From assembly GCF_014202505.1 (NCBI RefSeq), contig NZ_JACHGW010000013.1:1-45116 (forward strand): a DNA stretch of 45,116 bases, written 5' to 3'. The position numbers and the translations under genes are program-made. Positions 33,762-41,143 of the stretch are shown here, one piece after another (position 1 is the stretch's first letter; the number at the start of each line of letters is the position of its first letter). This stretch comes from Armatimonas rosea (GTDB lineage Bacteria; Armatimonadota; Armatimonadia; Armatimonadales; Armatimonadaceae). The notes under the pieces are model-generated. The model saw only the letters and a list, made by a program, of their open reading frames with translations. It searched no databases and was not told where the DNA came from.

Positions 33762-34980
33762 GCCCTCGCTTGCTCTTGGCCTACTTGCCCTGGTCGCGCT
33801 CGTGTCGGGTTGCGGGGGCGGAGGAGCCTCACCCAGTCCCACACCCACACCGACTCCAACACCTCCAGCGGGAAATCGGAGTACGGTTCTGGTACGCCCC
33901 CAGACAGGTGTCTCCATCACAGCTCTCGCAAGCCGCTACGGGGCCACAGTTGAGGAGCAGGTTCCGGGAAGCAATATCTACGCTCTGATCGGAAGCGACG
34001 ACCTCAAGACACGTCTCTCCAGTGACTCCGAGGTGCTCTCCGCCGAGGACGACGATGAAGTACTAGCTCCCGAACCTGCCAATGGTGATCCGTTCCACTT
34101 CCCCACCGACTTCCAGGCAGACCCACTAACCAGCTTCGATACCAACCTGCGCGGAATGATCGACGCTCCTCCCGGCTCGTTTGGCCGAGGACGGGCCGGG
34201 GGAGCTCCCATCATTGTCGCGGTTCTGGATACGGGTGTCTCACGAGCGCACCCGGCCCTCCAAGGTCGGCTATTGCCTGGCTACAACGGGATTACGGGTA
34301 GCAGTGACGAAGGCGAGGTCGCCGATGGAACCCACAATCGCGGGATGGGGCATGGCACGATGGTTGCGGGGGTTATCGCACGCCTGGCTCCCGACGCCAA
34401 GATTCTCCCGATTCGTGTCCTCAATGCCGATGGCGTGGGCTCGCTTCTCTCCATCACCAAAGGAATCGAGTACGCGCTTGCCAATGGCGCACGGGTGATC
34501 AACCTAAGCTGTGGGATCGGGCGGCGCTCCGACGTGCTCGATGATGTGTTTAGTGGACTGGCAGAGAAAGGGGCTATCTTGGTCGCCTCCGCAGGCAATG
34601 AGAATGTCTCGGCCGGCCCCTATCCTGCCGCCGCCGAGCATGTCCTTGCTGTTGCCGCCGTAGAGAGCGACCGCACCAAGAGTAAGTACTCCAACTACGG
34701 CCCCTGGGTCGATGTGGTCGCCCCGGGAACGGGAATGGAGAGCTCCTGGTGGCAAGGCGGCTACGCCCGCTGGTCAGGAACCTCGTTTGCCACTCCCTGC
34801 GTCGCTGCCGAGGCCGCCTTTATTCTCGCAAGCTATCCCAAGCTGAAGTCCGATGACATCGAGAGCTGTATTCGCAGCTCTGCTCTCTCCGTTGACGAGG
34901 CAAACCCAGCACTCACCGGGCAGCTCGGTAAAGGTCTGGTTCAGTTTCGTGCGGCACTGGTGAAGGCAAAAGATAAATAA
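33754..34980 (+). CDS. S8 subtilase lipoprotein
   Basis: A 408-residue secreted subtilisin-like protease anchored as a lipoprotein: signal peptide with lipobox LVSGC (C20), a Gly-rich and Pro/Thr linker (CGGGGASPSPTPTPTPTPP), an inhibitor-like propeptide (about 42-90, STVLVRPQTGVSITALASRYG), and the catalytic domain with D159 (AVLDTGVSRAHP), H200 (GHGTMVAGVIA), oxyanion Asn in ASAGNEN and S344 (GTSFATP). All active-site residues are present. The start is GTG 33754, which gives the lipoprotein signal and overlaps the CHAT stop by 8 bp; an open frame upstream lies inside the CHAT gene. Transcribed with a cytosolic caspase-like protease, so two proteases on two sides of the membrane share one switch. 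Confidence 0.9.
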   Translation: MAKPSLALGLLALVALVSGCGGGGASPSPTPTPTPTPPAGNRSTVLVRPQTGVSITALASRYGATVEEQVPGSNIYALIGSDDLKTRLSSDSEVLSAEDDDEVLAPEPANGDPFHFPTDFQADPLTSFDTNLRGMIDAPPGSFGRGRAGGAPIIVAVLDTGVSRAHPALQGRLLPGYNGITGSSDEGEVADGTHNRGMGHGTMVAGVIARLAPDAKILPIRVLNADGVGSLLSITKGIEYALANGARVINLSCGIGRRSDVLDDVFSGLAEKGAILVASAGNENVSAGPYPAAAEHVLAVAAVESDRTKSKYSNYGPWVDVVAPGTGMESSWWQGGYARWSGTSFATPCVAAEAAFILASYPKLKSDDIESCIRSSALSVDEANPALTGQLGKGLVQFRAALVKAKDK

Positions 34981-34988
34981 TCAGAGCC

Positions 34989-35020
34989 TGTATTTTTCCT
35001 AAGGCACGTGGTCTCTCTTA
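34989..35020 (+). promoter_or_regulatory. Shared TGTATTTTT-N15-CTCTCTTA promoter, copy 3
   Basis: TGTATTTTT at 34989-34997 and CTCTCTTA at 35013-35020 with a 15-bp spacer ending in T, 28 bp before ATG 35049 and 8 bp after the subtilase stop. Third identical arrangement in 6.4 kb. Confidence 0.72.
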
Positions 35021-35048
35021 CTGCGAATCTACATTTTGGAGTAAGACG

Positions 35049-36254
35049 ATGAAACGACTGACAGCGATCTGTGTACTTTTAGGAGCGATAAGCCTTGTTG
35101 GCTGTGGCGGCGGTGGAAGTGGCAGCAGCTCCACAGGAACCCGTAAGGTGGCAGTGCTCGCCACCGATAGCTTCCGCGAGGACTACGACCAGGTCTGGGC
35201 GACGATCTACAAAGTGGAGCTGCTTCCCGAAGGGGGTGGCGCTCCGATCGTGGTCTTCGATGATCCCACGGGTCGCCAGATCGACCTCAAGACGCTCAGG
35301 GATGCAACCGGAGCCCGCTTCGCTTTTCTCGGTGATGCCAGTGTCCCCGCGGGGAACTACACCGGAGTGCGCTTTGCACTGGGCTCCGAGATGCGCCTAG
35401 TTGAGCACGGCAAAACAGTCGTAGAACCGATGCCTTTGTCGAGCACTCTCCCACTCGATGGCGCGGGTCATCCGCAAGTGACGGTAAACTTCCCGGCACC
35501 TCGTGCCCTAGGGAGTACAGGTGATCCGGTGGTGATCGACTTCGACCTGGCGAACTTTATCCTGAAAGACGGCAAGCTCACGCCCTCGGTGGTGGAAGGC
35601 GACCATAGCGGCCTCTCCGACCCCAGCCGCCATGAGCATGAGGACTACAAGGGGGCGGTGAGCGAGCTCTCCGGAAGCGCCCCCTCCCAGACCTTTGTCC
35701 TCAACCGGGGCCGTGGGATGAGCGTGACGGTTGCCACGACCGCCGCAACCGCGATCTACGGCAGCGGTAGTCTAGACAATGGCAAGGTTGTCGAGGTGAC
35801 GGGGCGCTACAACCCAACAACCGACCGACTGGTCGCCACCAAGATCGAGGTCAAGGGAGCTGGCGAGGACAGCAACGAGAGTGAGGGAAGCCACGCCCCT
35901 GAGATCAAGGGAAGCGTCGGTTCCGTCTCGGCCACAGCGGGAACGTTCTCGGTAACACTGCGCAAGGCCAAGGGCTTCGCCCCCAACGTGACGACCATCA
36001 ACGTAGTCACCTCTCCAACAACCATCTTCCGCACCGACGGCGGCCGCACAAAGACCTCGGCGGAGTTCTTTGCTCTCCTAACGGGGGCGGCAAAGGTCGA
36101 GGTCGAGGGCACCTACGATGCCGCTACCAATACCCTCACCGCAGCCAAGGCCAAGGTTGAGAACGAGAGCAACGATGGCGGCTGGGAAAATGAGAGCCAC
36201 CACGACCAAGACGACCACAACGGCGATGGGAAAGTGGATGGCAACGACGATTAG
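35049..36254 (+). CDS. DUF4382/DUF5666 lipoprotein with calcium-type tail motif
   Basis: A 401-residue lipoprotein. Lipobox LVGC (about C19) is followed by a Gly/Ser linker, then a DUF4382-like domain (about 30-175: VAVLATDSFREDYDQVWATIYKVELLP; VPAGNYTGVRFALG; VVIDFDLANFIL), then two DUF5666-like modules (about 200-275 and 285-375), each ending in a VEV(T/E)G-Y segment plus ATKIEVKG or AAKAKVEN. The C-terminus has an EF-hand/dockerin-like loop, DHNGDGKVDGNDD, likely to bind calcium. It lies under copy 3 of the shared promoter and so is a candidate member of the 30095 sigma regulon. A cell-surface structural or binding role is likely; no catalytic motif. Confidence 0.8.
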   Translation: MKRLTAICVLLGAISLVGCGGGGSGSSSTGTRKVAVLATDSFREDYDQVWATIYKVELLPEGGGAPIVVFDDPTGRQIDLKTLRDATGARFAFLGDASVPAGNYTGVRFALGSEMRLVEHGKTVVEPMPLSSTLPLDGAGHPQVTVNFPAPRALGSTGDPVVIDFDLANFILKDGKLTPSVVEGDHSGLSDPSRHEHEDYKGAVSELSGSAPSQTFVLNRGRGMSVTVATTAATAIYGSGSLDNGKVVEVTGRYNPTTDRLVATKIEVKGAGEDSNESEGSHAPEIKGSVGSVSATAGTFSVTLRKAKGFAPNVTTINVVTSPTTIFRTDGGRTKTSAEFFALLTGAAKVEVEGTYDAATNTLTAAKAKVENESNDGGWENESHHDQDDHNGDGKVDGNDD

Positions 36255-36264
36255 ATGAGCCAGT

Positions 36265-36294
36265 GTGCCAGGGAGACGTTCGCTTCCCTGGCAC
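36265..36294 (+). terminator. Hairpin after the DUF4382 lipoprotein gene
   Basis: GTGCCAGGGA at 36265-36274 pairs perfectly with TCCCTGGCAC at 36285-36294 around a 10-nt loop, 10 bp after the stop. There is no T tract, so termination is plausible but not certain. Confidence 0.6.
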
Positions 36295-36311
36295 CTCTGA
36301 GGAGGTCTTCT

Positions 36312-36896
36312 ATGGAGAAGTGGAAAAGGTTCTACCTCTTGCGAGTTGCGTCTTATGGCTCGGTCTCGGTAGCCCTAGTTGGTCACAAGTTCTGTACTCA
36401 CAAGCCCCCATTACGGTAGGGGCCACACTGATCCAATCGTCCTGGTTTGCCCCCGATGGCCTCGACTCCGATGTCTACACCTGGGACAGCTTCCTGTTGA
36501 CATCCACAGCCGATATCGCAAAGATCGACTGGCGTGGTAGTGCCTCGGCGACAAAAAACTTCAACATCGCCATCTATCCCTCTATCGCAGGGGGTAGCCA
36601 GCCCCTAGTGCCCACACCAGATACCAATGGTAACACAGCCCTTGCCGCCTACAACGTGGCTGGCTTAGCAGGAGCTTCTGTAGGAACCTTCAATGGCATC
36701 GCGATGTACGATTACCATTTCGATCTGCCAACAACCTTCCAGGCGCAAGCAAATACCAAGTACTGGCTTCGTATTCTCGGGGATGATGGTAGCTGAGGCT
36801 GGGTAAGTGCCACAGGGGGAGATGGGCGTAATTTCCAATACTATACGGGCCTCTCCTTACAACCCTTCATTTTTCTCTGGCGGGTAGGAGGGGCTT
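36312..36896 (+). pseudogene. Broken gene for an exported beta-rich protein
   Basis: ATG 36312 sits 7 bp after a strong ribosome site (GAGGAGG, 36298-36304), but its frame stops after 35 codons. The real coding frame is the next one, which begins with a signal-like stretch (VLPLASCVLWLGLGSPSWSQ) and continues as QAPITVGATLIQSSWFAPDG to YWLRILGDDGS. One extra A in the GGAAAAGG run near 36325 would join the two. A TGA at 36794-36796 then replaces what looks like a Trp codon, since the frame continues GWVSATGGDGRNFQYYTG to 36896. Two lesions suggest true decay. GTG 36320 could still start the long frame. Family unknown; the style is that of secreted PEP-type proteins. Confidence 0.55.
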
Positions 36897-36996
36897 GAAG
36901 CGGATGGCAGGGGCCATTAGTAGGTCCAATCAGCTCTTCGGAACCGACGGGCGTTTAGGGAGAGGCACCCAGCGCGTGGTAAGCCATGGCTAGTAG

Positions 36997-37342
36997 ATAT
37001 CGTTCCAGCATCGTCCCATTCGGCTTCGTGAGGGCCACCAAAGATTCCCCCTTGGAACTGTCACCGCGTCAGAGTCCGCGCTTACTTTTCTGGATCAGAC
37101 TCGAACCTCCATTGAGGCGCTGCTCTCGCGCCATGTCTCTGGTACAGACTACGGCGAGGAGCACGAGGAAACAGTCCAAAGCAATGAAGAGGGCATCCTG
37201 AATCAGAGATTTGCCTGTAGCATCTACAAGCTCTGGCGTCGCCTCCCCCACGTTGGCAGCGACAAGATATGGATCACGACCTCCCTGCGCGAGGGCTGGA
37301 CCTCGGTGACACTCAGCGAAGATGCAGGGCACTTCATCTGAT
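36997..37342 (+). pseudogene. 3' remnant of an unknown gene
   Basis: An open frame of about 115 codons ends in TGA at 37340-37342 and is preceded by two in-frame TAG codons at 36991-36996. It has no ATG, GTG or TTG near its beginning. The translation looks like real protein (LDQTRTSIEALLSRHVSG; FACSIYKLWRRLPHVGS; DKIWITTSLREGWTSVTL), with normal amino-acid balance. It is best read as the C-terminal part of a truncated gene. The family is not recognised. Confidence 0.4.
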
Positions 37343-37379
37343 ACCCCCTGAAATAATAGAGAATCTCCCCGCAGAGCAT

Positions 37380-37409
37380 CAACTTTGTCAATTCAAATTG
37401 ACAAAGTTG
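37380..37409. other. Candidate parS centromere, 30-bp perfect palindrome, copy 1
   Basis: Arms CAACTTTGTCAATT (37380-37393) and AATTGACAAAGTTG (37396-37409) with a 2-bp CA centre. An identical copy lies at 39736-39765, so the two bracket parA-parB. It is not the TGTTTCACGTGAAACA parS of chromosomal ParB, so would be a plasmid-type centromere or a ParA/HTH operator. Confidence 0.75.
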
Positions 37410-37655
37410 CCTCGTTGGCAAGGGGGCAATCAGGTGACGAAAAATCACATCACAACAACCAGTGAATATATCCCACGACATCACCAAGGTTTTCAGTTAC
37501 AGAAACTAAACCATCAAAAAAAATCCTCTCTTTTTCCCACAGATGATAAGAAAATAGAAGAGTGTGAGTTATAATGACTAGCAATCCAGACAGGCAATCT
37601 GGAGTTCGTTCTCCGAGGGCGAGGGGAAGCCATTCCCTCAATTAGGCAAAAGCAT

Positions 37656-38642
37656 ATGGCTAGCAGGGCTAAAACAACTGAAGATTTGACAGCGACACAA
37701 GCAGCGCAGGTGCTTGGTGTTTCTGCGGAGACTCTCCGTCGTATGGATCGGCGGGGAGACCTTAGTCCTTCCAAGCGAATCGGCAATCGGCGTATCTACA
37801 CCCCAGACGATATCAGCCGCCTCCGCGAGCTGCTCGGTGGCAAGCGCCGTAAGGTGAGCGCCACTATCGCCCTCGTCAACCAAAAGGGTGGAGTTGGCAA
37901 AACGACAGTGGCAATCAACCTAGGGGGAGCATTGGCAACTCAGGGCTACCGCGTCCTGATCATTGACTTCGACCCTCAAGCAAACTGCTCCTTTGGTCTG
38001 GATGTCCTCTGGAACGACATTGAATCATCTATCGCAGATGTGATTGGATTTGAGGCAGCAGGTCCTTCAAAGACCCTTACCGAAGTCATTCGTCGCGTGA
38101 GCTACCATCCTAACCTCTACCTTGCTCCATCCCACTTGAACCTAGCCGCTGCTGAGATGATGTTGCACAGTGCTATGGGGCGTGAGCTTAAGCTCGACAA
38201 AGCACTTGATAGTGTGCGCAGTGACTACGACTTTATTCTAATTGATGCACCGCCCTCTCTTGGTCTACTCTCGATCAACGCTATGGTGGCAGCAGATGCC
38301 TTGCTTGTCCCTATCGATGGAGCCTTCGCTCTTGAGGGAGTTCGTCAACTCCTGAATACTCGCAAAGGCTGCGCCGAGCTCTCACGCCATCCCATCCATG
38401 TCCTTGGAGCGGTTCTCAACCGGCAACGAACTATTACTGCTAACTCCGCCGCAATCCGCGATATGGCTGTCCAAATCTTTGGACGCCGGATGTTTGATAC
38501 GGTCATCCCAGAGCGTACTGCTGTAGATGGATCAACAGCAGCCCGCCAGCCCATCGTTTTCTCGCGCCAGCCAGAGGCAGATCCTTATTTTGAACTTGCT
38601 GAGGAGGTGACGCGAAGTGTCGCAGAAATCGTTGGCAACTAG
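37656..38642 (+). CDS. parA: ParA partition ATPase with N-terminal MerR-type HTH
   Basis: A 328-residue protein. Residues about 10-62 form a MerR-like winged helix (TATQAAQVLGVSAETLRRMDRRGDL; RIYTPDDISRLRELL). The rest is a Soj/ParA-type ATPase with deviant Walker A KGGVGKTT (77-84), Walker A' in IIDFDPQANCSFG and Walker B in FILIDAPPSLGLLS. The ATPase should move plasmid copies on nucleoid DNA; the HTH suggests it also binds its own operator, as larger type Ia ParA proteins do, though those use a different HTH. Start ATG 37656. The end overlaps parB by 26 bp. Confidence 0.92.
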   Translation: MASRAKTTEDLTATQAAQVLGVSAETLRRMDRRGDLSPSKRIGNRRIYTPDDISRLRELLGGKRRKVSATIALVNQKGGVGKTTVAINLGGALATQGYRVLIIDFDPQANCSFGLDVLWNDIESSIADVIGFEAAGPSKTLTEVIRRVSYHPNLYLAPSHLNLAAAEMMLHSAMGRELKLDKALDSVRSDYDFILIDAPPSLGLLSINAMVAADALLVPIDGAFALEGVRQLLNTRKGCAELSRHPIHVLGAVLNRQRTITANSAAIRDMAVQIFGRRMFDTVIPERTAVDGSTAARQPIVFSRQPEADPYFELAEEVTRSVAEIVGN

Positions 38643-39573
38643 CTCATCGGATCGTACCGCGCGGCTAACTCTTGGACTTGCACAGACAGCGGCGGCGGCA
38701 TCGGCTCTGCTCGAGGAAGGGGATCGTCGTCATGCAGGTATCCCTGAGGATGCACGGGACCTCCTCCTCGATGATATTGAGCCTGACCCTCTGCAACCAC
38801 GGCGCACCTTTGAGGAACCAGAGCTACGAGCTCTAGCAGAAGATATTGCAAGGCGTGGAGTTATCTCCGCCATCCTAGTACGTCCGCCCGTTCTCCCGCT
38901 GGGCAAGTATCGCCTTGTCTGTGGGGAGCGTCGCTGGCGAGCGTCTCGTATGGCAGGCTTGGTGCGCATTCCAGCACGAGTTCGTGAGCTGCGCGATGAC
39001 GAAGTTCGAGCAGCACAGCTTGCAGAAAACATCCTTCGTGCAGATCTCAACGATATCGAGAAAGGGCGCTCTCTGCGAGAGCTCTACGATATTCGCAAAG
39101 AAGAGAATGCTCGCACTACCTGGGAAGCAGTCGCAGAAGAAGTAGGACTTGGCCGTGCTCGCATCCATGATCTGTTCCATCTAGCAAGCCTTCCTATGTC
39201 TATAGCGACGTTGATTGAATCCGGACGGCTCTCTGGTAGCCACGGTATTGCTCTCCAACGTGCCCAGGCCCAACTAGGCGAAGAGACAGTCATCCAGCTC
39301 GCCCAAGAAGCCGCACGCCCCGAAGGTCGTCGCACAGGTAGCTTTGGCCTCTCCGTTGTCGCACTTCGCGAGCGTATCCAGTTTCTTCTAAAGGGTGAGG
39401 CTACTCCTGAGCCAGAAGTAGCCCCCGTTGCAAAAGTAGCACGTCCCTTTATCCAGAAGACCCTCCAGGCAATCACTGCAGGAAAGCTCAAACAAGAAGA
39501 GTACGCGGAGCTCCTTCGTGCCCTGGAGAGCTATCAAGCAGCCTCCTCAGAAACGGAGGAGGCAGACCAATGA
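38617..39573 (+). CDS. parB: ParB-type partition protein
   Basis: A 318-residue ParB/Spo0J/RepB-family protein. The ParB N-terminal domain (about 50-145) has LLLDDIEPDPLQPRRTF, the CTPase-type GERRWRASRMAG motif and AAQLAENILRADLNDIEKGRSL. The central HTH is EAVAEEVGLGRARIHDLFHLA, with SGSHGIALQRA after it. The C-terminus is charged and helical, probably for dimerisation. GTG 38617 lies within the end of parA; no later start would keep the domain complete as well. It should bind the 30-bp palindromes on either side of the operon. Confidence 0.92.
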   Translation: MSQKSLATSSSDRTARLTLGLAQTAAAASALLEEGDRRHAGIPEDARDLLLDDIEPDPLQPRRTFEEPELRALAEDIARRGVISAILVRPPVLPLGKYRLVCGERRWRASRMAGLVRIPARVRELRDDEVRAAQLAENILRADLNDIEKGRSLRELYDIRKEENARTTWEAVAEEVGLGRARIHDLFHLASLPMSIATLIESGRLSGSHGIALQRAQAQLGEETVIQLAQEAARPEGRRTGSFGLSVVALRERIQFLLKGEATPEPEVAPVAKVARPFIQKTLQAITAGKLKQEEYAELLRALESYQAASSETEEADQ

Positions 39574-39612
39574 AGCAAAACGCAAGATGGCCGAGCCATC
39601 GACAACACCCTG

Positions 39613-39659
39613 AAACATCAGCGGGGAGGATTACGATCCTCCCCGCTGATGTTTTTAGA
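39613..39659 (+). terminator. Strong intrinsic terminator of parAB
   Basis: A perfect 19-bp stem (39613-39631 with 39636-39654), 4-nt loop TACG, followed by a T tract ending at 39656. It cleanly separates parAB from rep. Confidence 0.92.
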
Positions 39660-39668
39660 GCTCACGTA

Positions 39669-39694
39669 GCTGTCGGGGGATGTCCCCCGACAGC
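39669..39694. repeat. Perfect 12-bp inverted repeat
   Basis: GCTGTCGGGGGA (39669-39680) and TCCCCCGACAGC (39683-39694) around a 2-bp TG centre. The tight centre suggests a protein-binding palindrome or a cruciform more than an RNA hairpin. Half of it, GATGTCCCCCGA, recurs at 39837-39848 in the rep leader. Confidence 0.7.
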
Positions 39695-39735
39695 ACGGAG
39701 AACCTTAAGGATGTCACGCCCCACTACCTGCACCT

Positions 39736-39765
39736 CAACTTTGTCAATTCAAATTGACAAAGTTG
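39736..39765. other. Candidate parS centromere, 30-bp perfect palindrome, copy 2
   Basis: Identical in all 30 bases to the palindrome at 37380-37409; identity extends to 33 bp with a T before and CC after. It lies between parB and rep, about 145 bp before the rep start. Confidence 0.75.
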
Positions 39766-39910
39766 CCCCAAATCGAGAGTTTTCCATGTACGACGAAAGA
39801 CCACGACAGAAGCAACTCGTTGAAAAAACATCGTGTGATGTCCCCCGATATTTTTCTGCACTTCGACGACAGAAACGGAGAGCCTCAGGCTTTCCAGAAG
39901 GGAGGATATC

Positions 39911-41143
39911 GTGAGCGACTTTGAAGGCTTCCAACCGCTAGAGGCCAACTTTACCCCAACTCCTAATCAATTCTTTGACTACGTCGTGCCAAACTTTCCG
40001 CCGTGTGTTGTCTCGGTTGTTGCCACCATCATTCGAGCAACTCTAGGCTGGACAGATCCTCTCACGGGAGAGAAACGCATTGAGGCAGAGCTGTCTGTAG
40101 CAGATATTCAGCGCCGGGCTAAGCTCTCACGCAACTCTGCACGAGATGGTATCCGAGGGGCTTTGACAGCAAAGTTGATCATCGAGACGGCGGAAACCTA
40201 TGCCACAAGTGGTGCCCGCTATGCTCTACGCTGGAGTGATGAAGCACGCCAGCGGGCTGCTATTGAGCGTCAACGCAGAGCCCTTGACGATGCACCAAGC
40301 AAACCAAAAACATCCCTGCGGGAGGGAGATGAGGGAGGGGGTCAAAAATTGACCGGGTCAAAATCTGACCCGGTCAAAAATTGCCCCCCATATAAAGAAA
40401 GAAATTCCCAGAAAAAGAAAGATACGGATGTATCTGTAAAGAAATCGTTGAACGTTAGCGAGGCCGAAGTACCAAGCCCAGCTCCCTCAACGCCCAACGA
40501 GGGGGGAAGGGGCATATATGCCATACGAGATAAAGCCGTCTCAGAGCTCATCGCCCTGACAGGAGACGAAGGGAGCCTACGGCGATTTCAGCAGCTCTGG
40601 GAGATCGCGGAAGGGAAAGGAACGCTCGAAGCCTGGAACGCGGCTCTACGAGCCACACGAAGGCGTCTGAGTGGCAATGCAAGGCAAGCCTTAGACCGCC
40701 CAGGAGCCTACTTCGACAGGATCTGCGTTCAGGAGCTGGAAAAGCGTGAAGTCTTCGTTCCCACCATTGCGGAGAAGCAGGCTGATCTTGGCGTGGGCAA
40801 TGCCATTCGCCAGGGACTCTTTGGAGGTGAAGATAGACTTGGTGGCGAGGAGAGCCTTCTCGCCGAGGAAGAGGAGCCAGCGCCACAAGAGGCGATCACA
40901 GAGGTGGTTGCGCCGCCGCTCACGGCTACCGAACTCGCCGCCGAGCTGGCTGTGCTGGAGAGCCAGGGGGGGGCACCCTACGAAGCCTTCCTGAGCTTCT
41001 GTGAGGCCGAGCGCAAGCGCTATGAAGCCGAGATGGGAAAAGTCAGCCAGGCGAGCCGAGAGCGCCTCCTAGCCGTCTTTGATCGCCCTGAGAAGAGGCG
41101 CGACTTGTACAAAAAGTGGAAGGCAGCAGGTCAAGCTCTATGA
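39911..41143 (+). CDS. Plasmid replication initiator, phage-O-like winged helix
   Basis: A 410-residue protein. Residues about 12-110 resemble the phage replication protein O N-terminal winged helix (FTPTPNQFFDYVVPNFPPCV; VVATIIRATLGWTDPLTGEKRIEAELSVADIQRRAKLSRNSARDGIRGAL). A disordered linker (about 130-200) encodes three 16-bp DNA iterons (40340-40386). The rest is helical and acidic, with no recognised catalytic motif (RRFQQLWEIAEGKGTLEAWNAAL; YEAFLSFCEAERKRYEAEMG). The likely role is to bind the iterons and load the replicative helicase. Start GTG 39911 after GGGAGGAT. The stop overlaps the next gene (ATGA). Confidence 0.78.
   Translation: MSDFEGFQPLEANFTPTPNQFFDYVVPNFPPCVVSVVATIIRATLGWTDPLTGEKRIEAELSVADIQRRAKLSRNSARDGIRGALTAKLIIETAETYATSGARYALRWSDEARQRAAIERQRRALDDAPSKPKTSLREGDEGGGQKLTGSKSDPVKNCPPYKERNSQKKKDTDVSVKKSLNVSEAEVPSPAPSTPNEGGRGIYAIRDKAVSELIALTGDEGSLRRFQQLWEIAEGKGTLEAWNAALRATRRRLSGNARQALDRPGAYFDRICVQELEKREVFVPTIAEKQADLGVGNAIRQGLFGGEDRLGGEESLLAEEEEPAPQEAITEVVAPPLTATELAAELAVLESQGGAPYEAFLSFCEAERKRYEAEMGKVSQASRERLLAVFDRPEKRRDLYKKWKAAGQAL
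40340..40386 (+). repeat. Three 16-bp iterons: candidate replication origin inside rep
   Basis: GGTCAAAAATTGACC (40340), GGTCAAAATCTGACC (40356) and GGTCAAAAATTGCCC (40372) begin exactly 16 bp apart; the first two are themselves inverted repeats (GGTCA/TGACC arms). Since 16 is not a multiple of 3, the three copies are read in different frames, so the repetition serves the DNA and not the protein. AT-rich DNA (40389 to about 40450, A-rich on this strand) follows and could be the unwinding element. Confidence 0.8.

Larger units (their letters stand above)
36897..37655. other. 759-bp gap before parA: gene remnant, palindrome, promoter
   Basis: Contains a 3' gene remnant (36997-37342), the first 30-bp palindrome (37380-37409), and the leader of parA with a -10-like TATAAT at 37570-37575 but no good -35. 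36897-36996 shows nothing I can name. A low-complexity A-rich stretch runs near 37500-37560. Confidence 0.5.
39574..39910. other. 337-bp gap between parB and rep
   Basis: Holds a strong terminator (39613-39659), a second perfect hairpin (39669-39694), the second 30-bp palindrome (39736-39765), a repeated GATGTCCCCCGA (39679-39690 and 39837-39848) and the rep ribosome site GGGAGGAT just before GTG 39911. No protein gene. The density of signals fits a replication-control region. Confidence 0.7.

Noticed and set aside
37529-37540. TTTTCCCACA considered as a DnaA box before parA
   Set aside because: Two mismatches to TTATCCACA and only one copy; not convincing as a DnaA site.
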